Positions 11,701-34,280 are shown, counted from the first letter of the stretch. The stretch: 40,599 bases of DNA from Nemertoderma westbladi (GCA_032718475.1 JAUCBJ010001366.1:1-40599); one strand, 5' to 3'. The notes: generated by a model from the sequence alone, not told the origin. Program-made: numbers and translations.

Positions 11701-14700
11701 GCGGTCACACTGCCATCCACACCAGGTGGTTAATGATCTCCGTTGGTTCGTGCTTGGTGGTTACACTGCCGTCCACACCAGGTGGTTAATGATCTCCGTT
11801 GGTGCGTGCTTGGCGGTCACACTGCCATCCACACCAGGTGGTTAATGATCTCCGTTGGTTCGTGCTTGGCGGTCACACTGCCATCCACACCAGGTGGTTA
11901 ATGATCTCCGTTTGTTCGTGCTTGGCGGTCACACTGCCATCCACACCAGGTGTTTAATGATCTCCGTTGGTGCGTGCTTGGCGGTCACACTGCCATCCAC
12001 ACCAGGTGGTTAATGATCTCCGTTGGTTCGTGCTTGGCGGTCACACTGCCATCCACACCAGGTGGTTAATGATCTCCGTTGGTTCGTGCTTGGCGGTCAC
12101 ACTGCCGTCCACACCAGGTGCTTAATGATCTCCGTTAGTTCGTGCTTGGCGGTCACACTGCCGTCCACACCAGGTGGTTAATGATCTCCGTTGGTTCGTG
12201 CTTGGCGGTCACACTGCCATCCACACCAGGTGCTTAATGATCTCCGTTGGTGCGTGCTTGGCGGTCACACTGCCATCCACACCAGGTGGTTAATGATCTC
12301 CGTTGGTTCGTGCTTGGCGGTCACACTGCCGTCCACACCAGGTGCTTAATGATCTCCGTTAGTTCGTGCTTGGCGGTCACACTGCCGTCCACACCAGGTG
12401 GTTAATGATCTCCGTTGGTTCGTGCTTGGCGGTCACACTGCCATCCACACCAGGTGCTTAATGATCTCCGTTGGTGCGTGCTTGGCGGTCACACTGCCAT
12501 CCACACCAGGTGGTTAATGATCTCCGTTTGTTCGTGCTTGGCGGTCACACTGCCATCCACACCAGGTGTTTAATGATCTCCGTTGGTGCGTGCTTGGCGG
12601 TCACACTGCCATCCACACCAGGTGGTTAATGATCTCCGTTGGTTCGTGCTTGGCGGTCACATTGCCATCCACACCAGGTGTTTAATGATCTCCGTTGGTG
12701 CGTGCTTGGCGGTCACACTGCCATCCACACCAGGTGGTTAATGATCTCCGTTGGTTCGTGCTTGGCGGTCACACTGCCATCCACACCAGGTGGTTAATGA
12801 TCTCCGTTGGTTCGTGCTTGGCGGTCACACTGCCGTCCACACCAGGTGCTTAATGATCTCCGTTAGTTCGTGCTTGGCGGTCACACTGCCGTCCACACCA
12901 GGTGGTTAATGATCTCCGTTGGTTCGTGCTTGGCGGTCACACTGCCATCCACACCAGGTGCTTAATGATCTCCGTTGGTGCGTGCTTGGCGGTCACACTG
13001 CCATCCACACCAGGTGGTTAATGATCTCCGTTGGTTCGTGCTTGGTGGTCACACTGCCGTCCACACCAGGTGGTTAATGATCTCCGTTGGTTCGTGCTTG
13101 GCGGTCACACTGCCATCCACACCAGGTGGTTAATGATCTCCGTTGGTGCGTGCTTGGCGGTCACACTGCCATCCACACCAGGTGGTTAATGATCTCCGTT
13201 GGTGCGTGCTTGGCGGTCACACTGCCATCCACACCAGGTTGTTAATGATCTCCGTTGGTGCGTGCTTGGCGGTCACACTGCCGTCCACACCAGGTGGTTA
13301 ATGATCTCCGTTGGTTCGTGCTTGGCGTTCACACTGCCATCCACACCAGGTGGTTAATGATCTCCGTTGGTTCGTGCTTGGCGGTCACACTGCCATCCAC
13401 ACCAGGTGCTTAATGATCTCCGTTGGTGCGTGCTTGGCGGTCACACTGCCGTCCACACCAGGTGCTTAATGATCTCCGTTGGTGCGTGCTTGGCGGTCAC
13501 ACTGCCATCCACACCAGGTGCTTAATGATCTCCGTTGGTGCGTGCTTGGCGGTCACACTGCCATCCACACCAGGTGGTTAATGATCTCCGTTGGTTCGTG
13601 CTTGGCGGTCACACTGCCATCCACACCAGGTGCTTAATGATCTCCGTTGGTGCGTGCTTGGCGGTCACACTGCCATCCACACCAGGTGGTTAATGATCTC
13701 CGTTGGTGCGTGCTTGGCGGTCACACTGCCATCCACACCAGGTGGTTAATGATCTCCGTTGGTTCGTGCTTGGCGGTCACACTGCCATCCACACCAGGTG
13801 CTTAATGATCTCCGTTGGTGCGTGCTTGGCGGTCACACTGCCATCCACACCAGGTGGTTAATGATCTCCGTTGGTGCGTGCTTGGCGGTCACACTGCCAT
13901 CCACACCAGGTGGTTAATGATCTCCGTTGGTTCGTGCTTGGCGGTCACACTGCCATCCACACCAGGTGCTTAATGATCTCCGTTGGTGCGTGCTTGGCGG
14001 TCACACTGCCATCCACACCAGGTGGTTAATGATCTCCGTTGGTTCGTGCTTGGCGGTCACACTGCCATCCACACCAGGTGCTTAATGATCTCCGTTGGTG
14101 CGTGCTTGGCGGTCACACTGCCATCCACACCAGGTGGTTAATGATCTCCGTTGGTTCGTGCTTGGCGGTCACACTGCCATCCACACCAGGTGCTTAATGA
14201 TCTCCGTTGGTGCGTGCTTGGCGGTCACACTGCCATCCACACCAGGTGCTTAATGATCTCCTTTGGTGCGTGCTTGGCGGTCACACTGCCATCCACACCA
14301 GGTGCTTAATGATCTCCGTTGGTGCGTGCTTGGCGGTCACACTGCCATCCACACCAGGTGGTTAATGATCTCCGTTGGTTCGTGCTTGGCGGTCACACTG
14401 CCATCCACACCAGGTGGTTAATGATCTCCGTTGGTGCGTGCTTGGCGGTCACACTGCCATCCACACCAGGTGGTTAATGATCTCCGTTGGTGCGTGCTTG
14501 GCGGTCACACTGCCGTCCACACCAAGTGGTTAATGATCTCCGTTGGTTCGTGCTTGGCGGTCACACTGCCATCCACACCAGGTGCTTAATGATCTCCGTT
14601 GGGTCGTGCTTGGTGGTCACACTGCCGTCCACACCAGGTGGTTAATGATCTCCGTTGGTTCGTGCTTGGTGGTCACACTGCCGTCCACACCAGGTGGTTA

Positions 14701-17700
14701 ATGATCTCCGTTGGTTCGTGCTTGGCGGTCACACTGCCATCCACACCAGGTGCTTAATGATCTCCGTTGGTTCGTGCTTGGTGGTCACACTGCCGTCCAC
14801 ACCAGGTGGTTAATGATCTCCGTTGGTGCGTGCTTGGCGGTCACACTGTCGTCCACACCAAGTGGTTAATGATCTCCGTTGGTTCGTGCTTGGCGGTCAC
14901 ACTGCCGTCCACACCAGGTGCTTAATGATCTCCGTTGGTGCGTGCTTGGCGGTCACACTGCCATCCACACCAGGTGCTTAATGATCTCCGTTGGTGCGTG
15001 CTTGGCGGTCACACTGCCGTCCACACCAGGTGGTTAATGATCTCCGTTGGTTCGTGCTTGGCGGTCACACTGCCATCCACACCAGGTGTTTAATGATCTC
15101 CGTTGGTGCGTGCTTGGCGGTCACACTGCCATCCACACCAGGTGGTTAATGATCTCCGTTGGTTCGTGCTTGGCGGTCACACTGCCATCCACACCAGGTG
15201 CTTAATGATCTCCGTTGGTGCGTGCTTGGCGGTCACACTGCCATCCACACCAGGTGGTTAATGATCTCCGTTGGTTCGTGCTTGGCGGTCACACTGCCAT
15301 CCACACCAGGTGGTTAATGATCTCCGTTGGTTCGTGCTTGGTGGTTACACTGCCGTCCACACCAGGTGGTTAATGATCTCCGTTGGTGCGTGCTTGGCGG
15401 TCACACTGCCATCCACACCAGGTGGTTAATGATCTCCGTTGGTTCGTGCTTGGCGGTCACACTGCCATCCACACCAGGTGGTTAATGATCTCCGTTTGTT
15501 CGTGCTTGGCGGTCACACTGCCATCCACACCAGGTGTTTAATGATCTCCGTTGGTGCGTGCTTGGCGGTCACACTGCCATCCACACCAGGTGGTTAATGA
15601 TCTCCGTTGGTTCGTGCTTGGCGGTCACACTGCCATCCACACCAGGTGGTTAATGATCTCCGTTGGTTCGTGCTTGGCGGTCACACTGCCGTCCACACCA
15701 GGTGCTTAATGATCTCCGTTAGTTCGTGCTTGGCGGTCACACTGCCGTCCACACCAGGTGGTTAATGATCTCCGTTGGTTCGTGCTTGGCGGTCACACTG
15801 CCATCCACACCAGGTGCTTAATGATCTCCGTTGGTGCGTGCTTGGCGGTCACACTGCCATCCACACCAGGTGGTTAATGATCTCCGTTGGTTCGTGCTTG
15901 GTGGTTACACTGCCGTCCACACCAGGTGCTTAATGATCTCCGTTGGTGCGTGCTTGGTGGTCACACTGCCGTCCACACCAGGTGGTTAATGATCTCCGTT
16001 GGTTCGTGCTTGGCGGTCACACTGCCATCCACACCAGGTGGTTAATGATCTCCGTTGGTTCGTGCTTGGCGGTCACACTGCCATCCACACCAGGTGCTTA
16101 ATGATCTCCGTTGGTGCGTGCTTGGCGGTCACACTGCCGTCCACACCAGGTGCTTAATGATCTCCGTTGGTGCGTGCTTGGCGGTCACACTGCCATCCAC
16201 ACCAGGTGCTTAATGATCTCCGTTGGTGCGTGCTTGGCGGTCACACTGCCATCCACACCAGGTGGTTAATGATCTCCGTTGGTTCGTGCTTGGCGGTCAC
16301 ACTGCCATCCACACCAGGTGGTTAATGATCTCCGTTGGTGCGTGCTTGGCGGTCACACTGCCATCCACACCAGGTGGTTAATGATCTCCGTTGGTGCGTG
16401 CTTGGCGGTCACACTGCCATCCACACCAGGTGGTTAATGATCTCCGTTGGTTCGTGCTTGGCGGTCACACTGCCATCCACACCAGGTGCTTAATGATCTC
16501 CGTTGGTGCGTGCTTGGCGGTCACACTGCCATCCACACCAGGTGGTTAATGATCTCCGTTGGTGCGTGCTTGGCGGTCACACTGCCATCCACACCAGGTG
16601 GTTAATGATCTCCGTTGGTTCGTGCTTGGCGGTCACACTGCCATCCACACCAGGTGCTTAATGATCTCCGTTGGTGCGTGCTTGGCGGTCACACTGCCAT
16701 CCACACCAGGTGGTTAATGATCTCCGTTGGTTCGTGCTTGGCGGTCACACTGCCATCCACACCAGGTGCTTAATGATCTCCGTTGGTGCGTGCTTGGCGG
16801 TCACACTGCCATCCACACCAGGTGGTTAATGATCTCCGTTGGTTCGTGCTTGGCGGTCACACTGCCATCCACACCAGGTGCTTAATGATCTCCGTTGGTG
16901 CGTGCTTGGCGGTCACACTGCCATCCACACCAGGTGCTTAATGATCTCCTTTGGTGCGTGCTTGGCGGTCACACTGCCATCCACACCAGGTGCTTAATGA
17001 TCTCCGTTGGTGCGTGCTTGGCGGTCACACTGCCATCCACACCAGGTGGTTAATGATCTCCGTTGGTGCGTGCTTGGTGGTCACACTGCCATCCACACCA
17101 GGTGGTTAATGATCTCCGTTGGTTCGTGCTTGGCGGTCACACTGCCATCCACACCAGGTGGTTAATGATCTCCGTTGGTTCGTGCTTGGCGGTCACACTG
17201 CCATCCACACCAGGTGTTTAATGATCTCCGTTGGTTCGTGCTTGGCGGTCACACTGCCATCCACACCAGGTGCTTAATGATCTCCGTTGGTACGTGCTTG
17301 GCGGTCACACTGCCATCCACACCAGGTGGTTAATGATCTCCGTTGGTTCGTGCTTGGTGGTTACACTGCCGTCCACACCAGGTGGTTAATGATCTCCGTT
17401 GGTGCGTGCTTGGCGGTCACACTGCCATCCACACCAGGTGGTTAATGATCTCCGTTGGTTCGTGCTTGGCGGTGACACTGCCATCCACACCAGGTGGTTA
17501 ATGATCTCCGTTTGTTCGTGCTTGGCGGTCACACTGCCATCCACACCAGGTGTTTAATGATCTCCGTTGGTGCGTGCTTGGCGGTCACACTGCCATCCAC
17601 ACCAGGTGGTTAATGATCTCCGTTGGTTCGTGCTTGGCGGTCACACTGCCATCCACACCAGGTGGTTAATGATCTCCGTTGGTTCGTGCTTGGCGGTCAC

Positions 17701-19330
17701 ACTGCCGTCCACACCAGGTGGTTAATGATCTCCGTTGGTTCGTGCTTGGCGGTCACACTGCCATCCACACCAGGTGCTTAATGATCTCCGTTGGTGCGTG
17801 CTTGGCGGTCACACTGCCATCCACACCAGGTGGTTAATGATCTCCGTTGGTTCGTGCTTGGCGGTCACACTGCCGTCCACACCAGGTGGTTAATGATCTC
17901 CGTTGGTTCGTGCTTGGCGGTCACACTGCCATCCACACCAGGTGCTTAATGATCTCCGTTGGTTCGTGTTTGGCGGTCACACTGCCATCCACACCAGGTG
18001 GTTAATGATCTCCCTTGGTGCGTGCTTGGCGGTCACACTGCCATCCACACCAGGTGGTTAATGATCTCCGTTGGTGCGTGCTTGGTGGTCACACTGCCAT
18101 CCACACCAGGTGGTTAATGATCTCCGTTGGTTCGTGCTTGGCGGTCACACTGCCATCCACACCAGGTGGTTAATGATCTCCGTTGGTTCGTGCTTGGCGG
18201 TCACACTGCCATCCACACCAGGTGGTTAATGATCTCCGTTGGTTCGTGCTTGGCGGTCACACTGCCATCCACACCAGGTGCTTAATGATCTCCGTTGGTG
18301 CGTGCTTGGCGGTCACACTGCCATCCACACCAGGTGCTTAATGATCTCCGTTGGTTCGTGCTTGGCGGTCACACTGCCATCCACACCAGGTGGTTAATGA
18401 TCTCCGTTGGTTCGTGCTTGGCGGTCACACTGCCATCCACACCAGGTGCTTAATGATCTCCGTTGGTGCGTGCTTGGCGGTCACACTGCCATCCACACCA
18501 GGTGGTTAATGATCTCCGTTGGTTCGTGCTTGGCGGTCACACTGCCATCCACACCAGGTGGTTAATGATCTCCGTTGGTTCGTGCTTGGCGGTCACACTG
18601 CCATCCACACCAGGTGGTTAATGATCTCCGTTGGTGCGTGCTTGGCGGTCACACTGCCATCCACACCAGGTGGTTAATGATCTCCGTTGGTGCGTGCTTG
18701 GCGGTCACACTGCCATCCACACCAGGTGGTTAATGATCTCCGTTGGTGCGTGCTTGGCGGTCACACTGCCATCCACACCAGGTGGTTAATGATCTCCGTT
18801 GGTGCGTGCTTGGCGGTCACACTGCCATCCACACCAGGTGGTTAATGATCTCCGTTGGTGCGTGCTTGGCGGTCACACTGCCATCCACACCAGGTGGTTA
18901 ATGATCTCCGTTGGTGCGTGCTTGGCGGTCACACTGCCATCCACACCAGGTGGTTAATGATCTCCGTTGGTGCGTGCTTGGCGGTCACACTGCCATCCAC
19001 ACCAGGTGGTTAATGATCTCCGTTGGTGCGTGCTTGGTGGTTACACTGCCGTCCACACCAGGTGCTTAATGATCTCCGTTGGTGCGTGCTTGGTGGTCAC
19101 ACTGCCATCCACACCAGGTGGTTAAATCTCCGTTGGTGCGTGCTTGGCGGTCACACTGCCATCCACACCAGGTGGTTAAATCTCCGTTGGTGCGTGCTTG
19201 GCGGTCACACTGCCATCCACACCAGGTGGTTAATGATCTCCGTTGGTTCGTGCTTGGCGGTCACACTGCCATCCACACCAGGTGGTTAACGATCTCCGTT
19301 GGTGCGTGCTGGGCGGTCACACTGCCATCC
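5747..19330. repeat. 56-bp minisatellite, ~243 copies, seeded by transporter 3' end
   Basis: 13.6 kb of head-to-tail 56-bp units: 'tctccgttggtgcg', then 'tgcttggcggtcacactg', then 'ccacaccaggtggttaatga'. The first unit is coding: it carries codons 525-540 and the stop of the transporter. It differs from nearly all later units at 5770 (A in place of G). Main variable sites are g/t in 'ggt(g/t)cgtg', c/t in 'gg(c/t)ggtc', g/a in 'cc(g/a)tcc', and g/c in 'gtg(g/c)tta'. A few 54-bp units lacking 'tg' occur only near the two edges (about 5850; 19125 and 19180). The last unit is partial, ending 'actgccatcc|tgcag'. Short open frames across the edges are repeat by-products. Rare variants recur at exact multiples of 56 bp, showing higher-order duplication. 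Confidence 0.98.
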
Positions 19331-20530
19331 TGCAGTTAAATTCGAAGGAAATCTTTACTTAACTAATTTGGAACTACTGTAGTTACTATTTAAATATACT
19401 GTAATACTGTATTTAATGATTGTCTCATTTATGAAGTACAATAATAATTTATTCATGAAAGTAAACAGAATATAAAATAATATTATTATTCCGACTTTCG
19501 GGGAGCTGAGAAGAAATCAATACCCGTAATTAAGTATAAGATGACGCTATTTAGGGCGACTACGGCAGTATCATACCTAAGTTGTACACTATTTAACCGT
19601 AAGTTGTCTCACTTTAAAGGGTCAACATGGATATATTCGATTAAAAAACTTACTTCCGGTTTTGAAAAGAAAGTTTAATGTTCACATTATATTTTTGCAT
19701 AGTGTTTTATTTATGGTAATGTTTTCGGATAGATAATAATAATGGTGCAATATACCAGTACAGATTAATAATAATTCCAATTATTAGGTTTAATTGTACA
19801 ATTCTATGGTCAAAAGATCCATAGCTAACGTTCGTACAATAATACAATCTATACTGCAGATGAAAACCGCACGAAAACAGCACCAATTGTTGCTATGAGT
19901 TCACAGAATAACCATATCATTACCATGGTAACAAGACCTATGGCACTTCGGATTAAAGTTACACCGTACGTTTAAAAGTTAAACAACATTAAAACAACCA
20001 AAGTTAAAAAATACAACTAGCCTTATAATTTAAATAATTTAAACCAACATTGCAATTAATTAAATTATTACGATGTTCAATAAAATGTTTTTAAACTATA
20101 ATTAATATAATGCTATTATTTTCATAGTCTTGTAAGACGTTGAATTTAAAATAGACCCAAACTTTTATTAAATAATTATAATAATACTTCAAACTAACTG
20201 GCAAGATTGGTTTCATACAAACAATACAATGCCTTTTATTCGAATACAGAATTTGGCATTCCATAAATATTGTCCTGTATGTAATAGCTAGCTAGAGTAT
20301 AAAAAGCAAAACAAAATAGTCGCGTAATCTCAAATACGATGGGACATAAGAAGTTGTAATTAAATATTGTTTGAATATTTCTCCAACTTATTAAAAATTT
20401 GTATTATCATATCGATGAATCGCATTATTTTCCTTTTTACTAAATAAAAATAAATAATTATTTTATCAAATAAGGAAATTAATGGCACTTTACTGATATT
20501 TGCATTTGTAAATCGTTTCAGTTTTGTATA

Positions 20531-20948
20531 ATGGCCGCCAATTTTGTATTTTTTTTGTTTTCCCAAGTTTTGAAAAGTTGTTCAAATCTAATTGGCTGGA
20601 ATGGTTTCTATACCAACAAACATCCATTCAAGTTTATTTCCATAATCAGATTGGGACGGCTGTCTCCTTGACAACCTCTAATCGAATATGTATATAATTA
20701 ATGTGGGAAATTGAAAAAATATTCGACGAAGTAGCCGTAGTTTTAAATTGAATACTTTCATTGGAGTTGTCCCATTATAACAATATTCCTTAAAGTGTCA
20801 CAAACTTATCTTCCTTTTAATTTTATAAATGTCTTTGATTGGGTGTTTGTTGGTATAGAATCCACTCCAGCCAATTAGATTTGTTTCCCCGAGTCGTTTG
20901 AACGAGTTTGCAAAATTCGGGGATACAAAAAAAAGATTACAAATATGG
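20531..20948. repeat. long imperfect inverted repeat, ~115-bp arms
   Basis: The segment 20531-20645 (containing aatctaattggctggaatgg and tataccaacaaacatcca) reappears in reverse complement within 20818-20948 (containing ccagccaattagatt and tgtttgttggtatag). Arms differ by substitutions and small indels and flank about 170-190 bp. This fits a decayed foldback/MITE-like element or two head-to-head copies of a repeat. Both arms can be read as a similar short peptide, but neither forms a gene. Confidence 0.75.
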
Positions 20949-21584
20949 CCGTTCAAGGGCCACCATAGTTTAAGTTGTTCGAACCAGTTAGAATATTTAT
21001 TTATTTTAAATGTAATCAATCATACGCGATCCAAACTGCAATCCCTAAAAAACTGCAGAGATTTGTGTAAACGGTTGCCATGTGAACCGTTCCTTAAACA
21101 CAATAATAAAAAGTGCAGCAATGTTGTGCAAAACAGATAACGATTAAAATAATATAAAGTCACGAACAAACAAATTTCTATCTTTCCAAAGTCATTGGAT
21201 CAATTGAATGTTGTTGGTTATCAGTCAGTCAACGGAATAAATAAAATATTAACAAAACAAAAGTTAGTTCATTCAAAAATGTATATTTTGCTTGATGTGG
21301 GTTTTTCAGCAAATTACATTGTTTCGTATTCTACCTTCATATCTTTCAGAAACCATAAATGTAGCTTAAACGAAAAAAAAACTTTTTTTAATTAGACCAA
21401 TAAGAAAGAAATTTGTTTATTTTTAGCTTATCCTGCAGGTAATATATTACAGAGTAATAAATTGTTTTCACAGGAGTAAACTTGTGGCACACACTTGGCT
21501 AAATTCTTATACAAAATTAAAACTACACAAACATTTCTCTTCAATCTCTTGCAAAACGAAAGTATGTTTTTATCCTACTTATAA

Positions 21585-21676
21585 TCCGCATTTTCTCGAA
21601 ATAGGAAACAATTTTTTCCTCGGCCTTAGGCATAAAAAAATATATGTTTTTAATATTCCTCGAAAATGCGGGTTAA
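21585..21676. repeat. small inverted repeat / hairpin
   Basis: 'ccgcattttctcgaaatagg' near 21586 pairs with 'attcctcgaaaatgcggg' near 21655 through about 20 bp, with a loop of about 45 bp. No coding context; function unknown. Confidence 0.55.
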
Positions 21677-21969
21677 AGAGTCAGACAAAAAAATATTTCC
21701 TTGTTTTAGTAAAAGAAATAGTTAATACCTAATATCAAAGCAATGTTTGAGCAGATTATACCAAAAGTTGTTCTGCACACCGCGCAGACAGGAAGTAACT
21801 ATGGCATAAGCAGAAAAATAATAAATAATAATAATAATATTAACGTAATAATTAACATATTATGTAAATAGTTGTTGCAGATAATTATTATAGAAGATTA
21901 AATCCAATATATATGACGTCATTTCCGCATGACCCTTGCGTTCCTGGGCTGCTGTCAACGTCAAGGAAA

Positions 21970-31978
<10,009 letters not shown>

Positions 31979-32318
31979 ACTGAAAGTAAAACCAACGATT
32001 AGTGAAATATGTCGGAAATAAGTAACAGACATACACATACAGTTTACATCAACATCCAATCGGTTGTGTCTGTATAAATATAAACCTATTTGATATACTC
32101 AGATATAAGGTTTAAGTTATTTCTTACGTCGCAAATTTTGTAATGAGATTAAAACACGATGTGGGGACTTCACGCAGACTAAGTTAGCGAACATTAGCAG
32201 TACGAAGCGAAAACCTAATCATTTTGAGTGTAAAATATGTGGTGGAATGTGATCGTGCTTTATAACACCGACAGGGGGCGACGTATCAGAGAAGCTGCGT
32301 CGTCTGCAACACGGGATT

Positions 32319-34280
32319 TCACCACAGAACTTTCTTGCCGAGAGTTTTTTTAAGCACATACGCAGAGAAACGTTTAAGGAAGCGCGGGTACTCGCGTTTA
32401 TATACGGCGCGAAGTACAGAAGCAGGGGCCCAGCCACCGGGATGAACATTTGCTGTATAAATAATCCGACATCTCAAATGATCTCTTGATACTTTGTCTT
32501 TATTCTTATGTGGCACATCCAACAATGTCTGACATATTAACGCGACTTGCATTGTGGCGCGTACGTACTTGGTGTTAGCCGCTTGGCTGTGGTCTATAGA
32601 GTAATTGAATACCCCCCAGGTATCGAGATGTCCCCCACTGCCTCCGTCCGATATCTTACGAATGTGGGACACGAAACAGGTGTCCCGTTGGACCGTCGGC
32701 CAGACGCGTTTCATAACCTGGTGGAGAATCGTGGTGTCAGCGGAAAGTTCGTCTATTACGTTAATAGATTCCAAAGTCGAAGTTTCCCATTCCATTCTTA
32801 CATCTGGGTCGTAGAATAAATTTGTTATCTCGTGGGCTGTGAATCCTTTCACTGTGTGGGCGGCTTTCAGTGGATCGCATACCAAACCGCCCTCTTCTTC
32901 CTCACGTCTGTAAACCTTCAGGTCCCCTTCCTGGTATATGCAATCCCATTGACCTTCTGGCCCAACCTCTTCCATCGCGTAGGTAAACAATGTTTTCACA
33001 TGATTCTCAACTTCTGTTGATCTACTGTGTATTGTTCCTGGGGGACTCAGCGATATCTGTGCGTCTTTGTTACCTCGTACGGGTTTCTCCACCATTTCCT
33101 GTTCGTAATCGCGTTTATCCAGCGCCATCTCCACAGCATCGAAGAACTCTTCCTCAGCGAGGGCGCAGGCAGGCCCTTCCTCGTAGTCGGGGCCATGGAG
33201 AGGGCGGGGGTGGTTGGCCAATAGGTCGATGGCTTGTCGGTAACATTCCTCTGTCCGTTGGCGACGGTCTTTCTCTCGCTCAATTTTCTTCACCCACGTC
33301 TCCTCTCTTTTAGACATAAGCTCCATACAGTATTGTAAGGTTGCTAAGATGCCAGTTGTAGTTGCCCGAAATGTAATCGCTTCTCCTCGGAAATCAACAG
33401 CCTGCTGGGGGGATATCTCTGGAGGTAGAAGCGGTTTGGTCAGACTCGCTTTGCGTTGGTGACCTCTGCCGCACGGTGATTGGCTGAACGGCGGACGGTA
33501 GGGTGTGGGGGCGTGGCCGGGCAATAACCCCGGGTGGTTACTAGGCAATGGTGACACTGAGGTGGGGGACACTGGTGGTTGCGATGCCAACACTGAGTCG
33601 GTGCCTCTCAAAGTCAAGTCGTCGATCTCAATATCAGTTACATTGTAACTATCCTCTGATTGGCCAAAAGAATCAGCACACCTATCGAAGTAACTCTGTA
33701 ATGTCTCTATCTGCCGCACCAGAATGTCCCTAAAGGTCTCCATCTCTGCGAGCTTCTCCCTCAGACTTCGGCCTTTCGCGTTGAAACTACCGCTAGAGGC
33801 GTAACTTGCCATGGAGTGTAGGGACATGAGAGACCCCTCCCTACGCAGGCTGCCATGGGAACCGTAGCCGGACTCAGACTTCTGTGATTCTAAGTCGTCG
33901 ATCCATTGTTGGCGTTCAGTTCGACTGGAAGATCGTAGGTAATAGATGGAGTCGTTTACGGCACTCACATCGAACCTTAGTTCGTCAAATTCGTGAGCCT
34001 TTATAGTGGCTCGATTTAAACTGATTGTTCCTCTCGTACCGAAATCAATGTCTTCCTCTGATTTATAATAACTCAAAGTTCCGTTCTTCAGTACAAAAAA
34101 CCGTTCCTGCCATCCATTAATATAATTAGTCCATTTACACAGAACGCCTTGTCGTTCAGGGATATGAACATCTGTTGAATCAGAAAGCTCCTCTTCTTCC
34201 GACATGCTGGAACTGCAAGCTTCGGCGTTGAGTTGGGAACCTGCATGTATTGCTGTACCGGTACCGGTGGGTGTTGTCAT
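32319..34280 (-). CDS. CERT1: CERT/GPBP-like ceramide transfer protein, intronless
   Basis: A 653-codon frame collinear with ceramide transfer protein (COL4A3BP/Goodpasture antigen-binding protein), which moves ceramide from ER to Golgi. The N-terminal PH domain (about 43-135; QGVLCKWTNYINGW...) should bind PI4P. A Ser-rich regulatory stretch (136-167) precedes the conserved REKLAEMETFRDIL. The FFAT motif EFFDAVE (378-384) should bind VAP. The START domain (about 425-648) ends near GGWAPASVLRAV and KREYPRFLKRF. Ceramide-contact residues known from human CERT appear as E499, Q521, N559 and Y608; the positions of human H469 and Y482 are Met and Phe. M26 (codon at 34205) is a likelier start than M1, because residues 1-25 come from simple sequence. 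Vertebrate orthologues are multi-exon, so this may be a retrogene or an intron-loss copy. It is intact, so probably expressed. Confidence 0.92.
   Translation of the reverse strand: MTTPTGTGTAIHAGSQLNAEACSSSMSEEEELSDSTDVHIPERQGVLCKWTNYINGWQERFFVLKNGTLSYYKSEEDIDFGTRGTISLNRATIKAHEFDELRFDVSAVNDSIYYLRSSSRTERQQWIDDLESQKSESGYGSHGSLRREGSLMSLHSMASYASSGSFNAKGRSLREKLAEMETFRDILVRQIETLQSYFDRCADSFGQSEDSYNVTDIEIDDLTLRGTDSVLASQPPVSPTSVSPLPSNHPGLLPGHAPTPYRPPFSQSPCGRGHQRKASLTKPLLPPEISPQQAVDFRGEAITFRATTTGILATLQYCMELMSKREETWVKKIEREKDRRQRTEECYRQAIDLLANHPRPLHGPDYEEGPACALAEEEFFDAVEMALDKRDYEQEMVEKPVRGNKDAQISLSPPGTIHSRSTEVENHVKTLFTYAMEEVGPEGQWDCIYQEGDLKVYRREEEEGGLVCDPLKAAHTVKGFTAHEITNLFYDPDVRMEWETSTLESINVIDELSADTTILHQVMKRVWPTVQRDTCFVSHIRKISDGGSGGHLDTWGVFNYSIDHSQAANTKYVRATMQVALICQTLLDVPHKNKDKVSRDHLRCRIIYTANVHPGGWAPASVLRAVYKREYPRFLKRFSAYVLKKTLGKKVLW

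Larger units (their letters stand above)
19331..21969. other. AT-rich non-coding interval
   Basis: No credible gene on either strand; open frames are short and A/T-driven. It contains the inverted repeats listed separately. The 3' untranslated region of the cathepsin gene (minus strand) must extend into the right end, but no clear AATAAA on the minus strand lies within the first 500 bases after the stop. Confidence 0.65.

Noticed and set aside
5747-19330. CRISPR-like or coding interpretation of the 56-bp array
   Set aside because: Units are contiguous with no spacers, and 56 is not a multiple of 3 with a stop in each unit, so neither CRISPR nor a repeat protein fits.
32071-32086. TATA-like sequence upstream of the cathepsin start
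   Set aside because: The canonical TATAAATA reads on the plus strand, opposite to the gene, and the region is AT-rich; not enough to call a promoter.
32547-33733. Plus-strand frames of 61-107 codons
   Set aside because: Antisense shadows of the intact CERT-like gene.
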